Shown: in pieces, positions 50,234 through 53,839 of the stretch
Layout of the letters: each line of letters begins with the position of its first letter
Numbering within the stretch: the stretch's first letter is position 1
Notes under the pieces: model-generated
Database searches by the model: none
What the model was told of the DNA's origin: nothing
Seen by the model: the letters and a program-made list of their open reading frames with translations, nothing else
Program-made: the position numbers and the translations under genes
NCBI GenBank assembly: GCA_017561765.1
Contig: JAFZBM010000057.1
Span: 1-53,839, forward strand
Source: Bacteroidales bacterium
GTDB lineage: Bacteria > Bacteroidota > Bacteroidia > Bacteroidales > UBA932
DNA length: 53,839 bases
Direction: 5' to 3'

Positions 50234-52243
50234 ATGAAAAGCTTCTCCATTATGCGTTATCTTCGTTATTCATTTGTTTTTTTGCTCTTTGCCGGATTCT
50301 TGTATTCCTGTTCCGGTATTATCCCGGAACCGGAGCCTGTAATCGAACCGCAAAATGAGCCTCAAACAGAACCGGCAGCGGATTCATTTGATACTTATAT
50401 CCTGCATGCCAGTTATGCCGGCGGTGCCGCCACTAAGACAGAGTTCGGTGACAGGACCACTACCAATAGCTATGCTCAGATTTATTGGAGCGAAGGTGAT
50501 GCTATCAATGTTTTCTATACGGAAGGGAATGATCCTGTGTCTGCCTGCTTTGTGACTTCCGGTTCGGGCCAGAAGGCCGATTTCGTCAATCAATCAGATA
50601 TCGATCCTTCCGGATCACGATTCTTTGGCCTGTATCCTTATGATCAGTCTGCCGTGGCAGACTTCGGGGCCTCCAATATTACGACAACTATTCCTTCGTC
50701 CCAGGATGCTTATAACGGTAAGTTTGACCCTAAGGCCCTGCTTGCCGTCGGGGTTTCGAGCAAAGTGGACGAAATGGCTTTCTATAATGTTTGTGGCGGA
50801 CTTTGTTTCACTCTTAAGAATTCCGCCAAGTATTCAAGGATTGATTTCAGCGGCAACAATAACGAAGATGTTGCCGGTGCTATGATAATTTCCCTAAAGG
50901 ATCCGTCCGTTCCGGTTGCCACTGCTGCCAGCCAGGGTTCGTCCAAGGTCGTGTCACTTACCCGTGCCAACGGTGAAAAGTTTGTCTCCGGTACGGAATA
51001 CTTCATTATGATCCGTCCCGGGGAATTCAAAAACGGTTTCAAGCTCCAGTTCTTTGAGCCGCAGGCCAACAGCGCTTCCAAGACTGAGACATGTTCTTCT
51101 TATGTTGTTTTCAAGCGGGGAATTTTTGCCTGTGTCGAGGAGGTTGATAATGGCAAATTGGGCAAGATCCGCGACGGAGAAGATCTCTCGGTTAATGGAG
51201 AAACAGCCAATTGCTATATAGTTTCCAGCGCCGGATCGTACAAGTTCCCTCTTGTCAAGGGCAATGACTCCGAACATGTTATTAGCGGAGTGACTAAAGT
51301 GGCAACTCTTTGGGAAACTGACAATACTTCAGGCTCGCAAACGGCAGGCAGCATCATCAAGGATGTTGCTTTCAACGGGAGTTATGTGTATTTCAATACT
51401 CCTTCTACGCTTAAAAACGGCAATGCCGTCATAGCCGCTTACTCTGGCAATAAGATTGTTTGGAGCTGGCATGTTTGGGTATGCTCAGGCTATAATGCCC
51501 AGACTTCCTCAGTGACGCTCAAGGGGAAGACCAAGCCTATGATGGACCGCAACCTCGGAGCGCTCTCCAACGCCAGCAACAGCGCGCTTTCAAACGGTTT
51601 CTTCTACCAGTGGGGACGTAAAGACCCGTTCCCGGGAGCGATCGAGAGCTATGTTTCAGCCGACGGAGGTGCCGGAACCTATATGTCCACCACTGCCGGC
51701 GCTCTGAAAACGGCTGCAGCGTCTAATAACGGCACGGTTGATTACACCATTGCCAACCCTAATGTGTTTATTACTTCCACGGACGGTTACTGGCTTATCG
51801 AAGCAATTAATTCTCTTTGGGGCATCACTATATCAGGCGGAGTAGAAACTGCTGTAAAGTCTGTTTATGACCCCTGTCCTCCCGGATGGAAGGTCCCCAG
51901 GGCCCGTGTAATGAGCAATGGGCAGCATGTCGTTTCTGAAGAGGCATGGGCAGGCTTTGGAACAAATGATTTAAACTGGGGGCCGCAGGGACGCGGTATC
52001 TCCCTGCCTTTGGCTACCGACGGAGAAACCTGGTATCCAAACAATGGTTATATCAACCGGGAAGGAAAGGTAATTATGGTAGGCCAGTATTCTTGTTACT
52101 GGTCGTGTACCCCCTATGGCGGAGGAATGTCCTACGCTATGCAGATGAGCCGCGATATGAGTGGTACACTGCAGTTTAATGGCATCCAGTATGGCAAGCT
52201 CAATGGCGAAGGCCATTCGGTGCGTTGCATTAAGGACAATTAA
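50234..52243 (+). CDS. Surface lipoprotein with fimbrillin-like N-terminus and FISUMP C-terminal domain
   Basis: A 669-residue lipoprotein with the lipobox FLYSC (Cys26) and a Pro/Glu linker. The N-terminal ~280 residues resemble fimbrillin/Mfa-like Bacteroidales surface proteins (ATKTEFGD, IYWSEGDAINVF, FFGLYPYD). The C-terminal half is a Fibrobacter-type major paralogous domain (FISUMP): MMDRNLGAL, YQWGRKDPFP, YDPCPPGWKVPR and the closing GHSVRCIKD. Such proteins are surface adhesins or glycan-associated proteins; the ligand is unknown. It follows the terminator of the DUF4988 gene and precedes a Big2 lipoprotein after 12 bases. Codon use is less biased than in the DUF4988 gene. Confidence 0.85.
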   Translation: MKSFSIMRYLRYSFVFLLFAGFLYSCSGIIPEPEPVIEPQNEPQTEPAADSFDTYILHASYAGGAATKTEFGDRTTTNSYAQIYWSEGDAINVFYTEGNDPVSACFVTSGSGQKADFVNQSDIDPSGSRFFGLYPYDQSAVADFGASNITTTIPSSQDAYNGKFDPKALLAVGVSSKVDEMAFYNVCGGLCFTLKNSAKYSRIDFSGNNNEDVAGAMIISLKDPSVPVATAASQGSSKVVSLTRANGEKFVSGTEYFIMIRPGEFKNGFKLQFFEPQANSASKTETCSSYVVFKRGIFACVEEVDNGKLGKIRDGEDLSVNGETANCYIVSSAGSYKFPLVKGNDSEHVISGVTKVATLWETDNTSGSQTAGSIIKDVAFNGSYVYFNTPSTLKNGNAVIAAYSGNKIVWSWHVWVCSGYNAQTSSVTLKGKTKPMMDRNLGALSNASNSALSNGFFYQWGRKDPFPGAIESYVSADGGAGTYMSTTAGALKTAAASNNGTVDYTIANPNVFITSTDGYWLIEAINSLWGITISGGVETAVKSVYDPCPPGWKVPRARVMSNGQHVVSEEAWAGFGTNDLNWGPQGRGISLPLATDGETWYPNNGYINREGKVIMVGQYSCYWSCTPYGGGMSYAMQMSRDMSGTLQFNGIQYGKLNGEGHSVRCIKDN

Positions 52244-52255
52244 TCTGACTTAAGA

Positions 52256-53839
52256 ATGAAAAAGAGTATAAGAGTTCTTTTTGCCCTTTGTCTTGCGGCC
52301 TTTATTACCGCCTGTGAGAAGGAACCCGTGCATGTTGAACGCATTATTCTGGATTCTGATTCCATTACTTTGCATGAAGGTGAGAATCACAGGCTTACCG
52401 CTACAGTGTCCCCCGTTAATGCCGTCAACAAAATTGTCCGGTGGAAGTCATCCGCTTCCGACGTGGCTTCGGTTGAAGAGGGCGATGTGGTTGCTGTCGC
52501 TCCCGGCACGGCGGTCATTACCGCAATCTCCGATGATCTTGGCTGTACTGCTACATGCGTAGTCACGGTTCTGACCAAGACTATCAAGAGCATCAGCCTT
52601 GACAAAGATAAACTGGAATTGTACGAACTTGAAAAAGCCACGTTGACAGCTACGGTTACTCCCGAGGGAATCTCGCCGGAATTCGTAATATGGGGGAGTT
52701 CCGATGAGACTGTGGCGACGGTTACCGACGGTATAGTGCTTGCCCTCAGGCGGGGCGAGGCCACTATTACAGCCAAGAATGCCGGAGGTGATGTCAGCTC
52801 ATCTTGTACTCTTACTGTTATTTGCGCCGTTCAGGACGTGAATCTTTCGGAACATGGCGTTAGCCTTAAGATCGGCGAGACCTTCCAGCTTGATGCGACA
52901 GTGTATCCCGACAGGGCAAATGACAAGTCTCTTGAATGGTCTTCTTCGGATGCTTCTGTCGCTACTGTGTCCGATAAGGGGTTGGTAGAAGCAATTGCTC
53001 CCGGAAAGGCGACCATAGGCGTGAAAACCGTTGACGGCGGATTTACCGATACCTGCGATATTGTCGTCATGGGAGGAATCAAACTTCAGCCGGAAGAACT
53101 CAAGCTCGTGGTCGGTGAAGAATCCGACATTCTGGCATCCTTCTCTCCCGAAGGCGTTAATAGCCTGGTTGTTAACTGGTCGAGCACAAAACCCGATGTC
53201 GCCAGCGTGGATGACAAAGGACACGTGGTCGCCCTCAATGCAGGTGAAGCTATTATCTGTGCCACCACCGCGATAGGCGGATTCCATGCTTTCTGTCCGG
53301 TAAGCGTCCGAAACAAGGTGGATAAGATTACTGTATCCCCTACGAAGCTTGAGCTGTTCGTGGGCTTCAAGGGCGGGAAACTCGAGTCTTCTTACAGTCC
53401 GTCCGATGCCGGGAATATTGAAATCGTGTGGAGTTCGGACAAACCCGAAGTCGCTACGGTTGACGATAAAGGAAATGTCTCTCCTGTCGGCAGTGGCATA
53501 GCCACCATCAAGGCATCCACAACTGACGGCAAGGTATTCGGAAGCTGTGTGGTTACTGTGCTTCAGCCCGCGACATCCATCAGTATCGCGCCCAAGGAGC
53601 TGATTATGTATGTCGGTGACAAGGCCGAAACCCTGACTGTGTCAATGGGACCCGAAAATGCTGATATCAAGACATTCAGTGTCAATAATTCCAGCAGCAA
53701 GACCGTTAAATTTGAACATGCCGCCGGCGAGAATACAATAAGCGTGACCGCTTTGGAGGTTGGTACTGCCAAACTTGAGGTGTTCCCCACTAAGAGACCC
53801 GAAAATGACTACACGAGTGCGACGTGCTCCATAACGGTC
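52256..53839 (+). CDS. Surface lipoprotein with tandem bacterial Ig-like (Big2) domains, cut by the window end
   Basis: The frame is open from ATG 52256 to the window end: 528 codons with no stop, so the 3' end is missing. It has a lipoprotein signal peptide (FITAC, Cys20). At least six Ig-like domain group 2 repeats follow, each with the pattern I-x-L, then L-x-x-GE, then L-x-A-T-V-x-P, then W-x-S-S-x-x-x-V-A-x-V, then G-x-A-x-I-x-A. Big2 chains act as stalks or adhesins on the cell surface. The gene is the third lipoprotein in a row, 12 bases after the FISUMP gene, so the two are likely co-transcribed. Confidence 0.88.
   Translation, partial: MKKSIRVLFALCLAAFITACEKEPVHVERIILDSDSITLHEGENHRLTATVSPVNAVNKIVRWKSSASDVASVEEGDVVAVAPGTAVITAISDDLGCTATCVVTVLTKTIKSISLDKDKLELYELEKATLTATVTPEGISPEFVIWGSSDETVATVTDGIVLALRRGEATITAKNAGGDVSSSCTLTVICAVQDVNLSEHGVSLKIGETFQLDATVYPDRANDKSLEWSSSDASVATVSDKGLVEAIAPGKATIGVKTVDGGFTDTCDIVVMGGIKLQPEELKLVVGEESDILASFSPEGVNSLVVNWSSTKPDVASVDDKGHVVALNAGEAIICATTAIGGFHAFCPVSVRNKVDKITVSPTKLELFVGFKGGKLESSYSPSDAGNIEIVWSSDKPEVATVDDKGNVSPVGSGIATIKASTTDGKVFGSCVVTVLQPATSISIAPKELIMYVGDKAETLTVSMGPENADIKTFSVNNSSSKTVKFEHAAGENTISVTALEVGTAKLEVFPTKRPENDYTSATCSITV

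Noticed and set aside
1..53839. tRNA, rRNA, insertion sequences or prophage genes
   Set aside because: The few short intergenic regions show no cloverleaf with the conserved T-loop, no rRNA segments, and no transposase, integrase or phage structural genes.

Overview
The window looks like a chromosomal segment of a fairly GC-rich member of the Bacteroidales, most likely from an uncultured gut or host-associated lineage. I cannot name the genus. The evidence is the gene content: a complete Bat (Bacteroides aerotolerance) operon, DUF4988, FISUMP and Big2 surface lipoproteins, MINPP-type histidine phosphatases, a long alpha-2-macroglobulin-like protein and a HAAS/PspC/PadR-linked MacAB-TolC exporter. 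The promoters also match the Bacteroidetes -7 consensus TAnnTTTG, and there are few Shine-Dalgarno sites. No rRNA, tRNA, CRISPR array or intact insertion sequence was seen. Nearly all the DNA is coding, and genes within operons commonly overlap by 1 or 4 bases.

Layout. (1) 1-2978, plus strand: the 3' part of metG, a MINPP-like phosphatase and a small lipoprotein. (2) 2979-3402: the only gene-free stretch over 300 bases. It holds a short Rhs/YD-repeat relic, a 34-base palindrome and a promoter. (3) 3403-11068, plus strand: pspC-padR-pspC, an ABC ATPase, two FtsX/MacB permeases, an HlyD/MacA adaptor and a TolC-like channel, apparently one operon that builds and controls an envelope export machine. 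(4) 19424 down to 11065, minus strand: exbB-exbD-tonB-rluB-era-parC, a 58-residue membrane protein and a secreted protein of unknown function. (5) 27648 down to 19474, minus strand: moxR, a DUF58 gene, a membrane gene, batA, batB, batC and a batD-batE fusion. (6) 27768-28873: truA with a duplicated 5' end, a hairpin-rich insert and an internal repeat expansion. (7) 28874-28998: a pair of inverted palindromic units of BIME type, then a second MINPP-like phosphatase on the minus strand. (8) 30396-38727, plus strand: S9 peptidase, folC and the alpha-2-macroglobulin-like protein. (9) 38741-43941: an orphan PurL-like protein, PIN-PhoH and pyruvate phosphate dikinase, which ends in a strong terminator. 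(10) 44013-46607: a small secreted protein, an endonuclease/exonuclease/phosphatase lipoprotein and a polyol-type MFS transporter. (11) 46619-53839: three large surface lipoproteins. The first has a promoter, a structured leader, extreme codon bias and a strong terminator. The last runs off the window end.

The least expected structures are the truA 5' duplication (possibly a leader ORF that mimics the gene's own start), the tandem expansion inside truA, the BIME-like pair, three promoters that place the predicted transcript start almost on the start codon, and the heavily biased DUF4988 gene whose antisense strand is open for its whole length.
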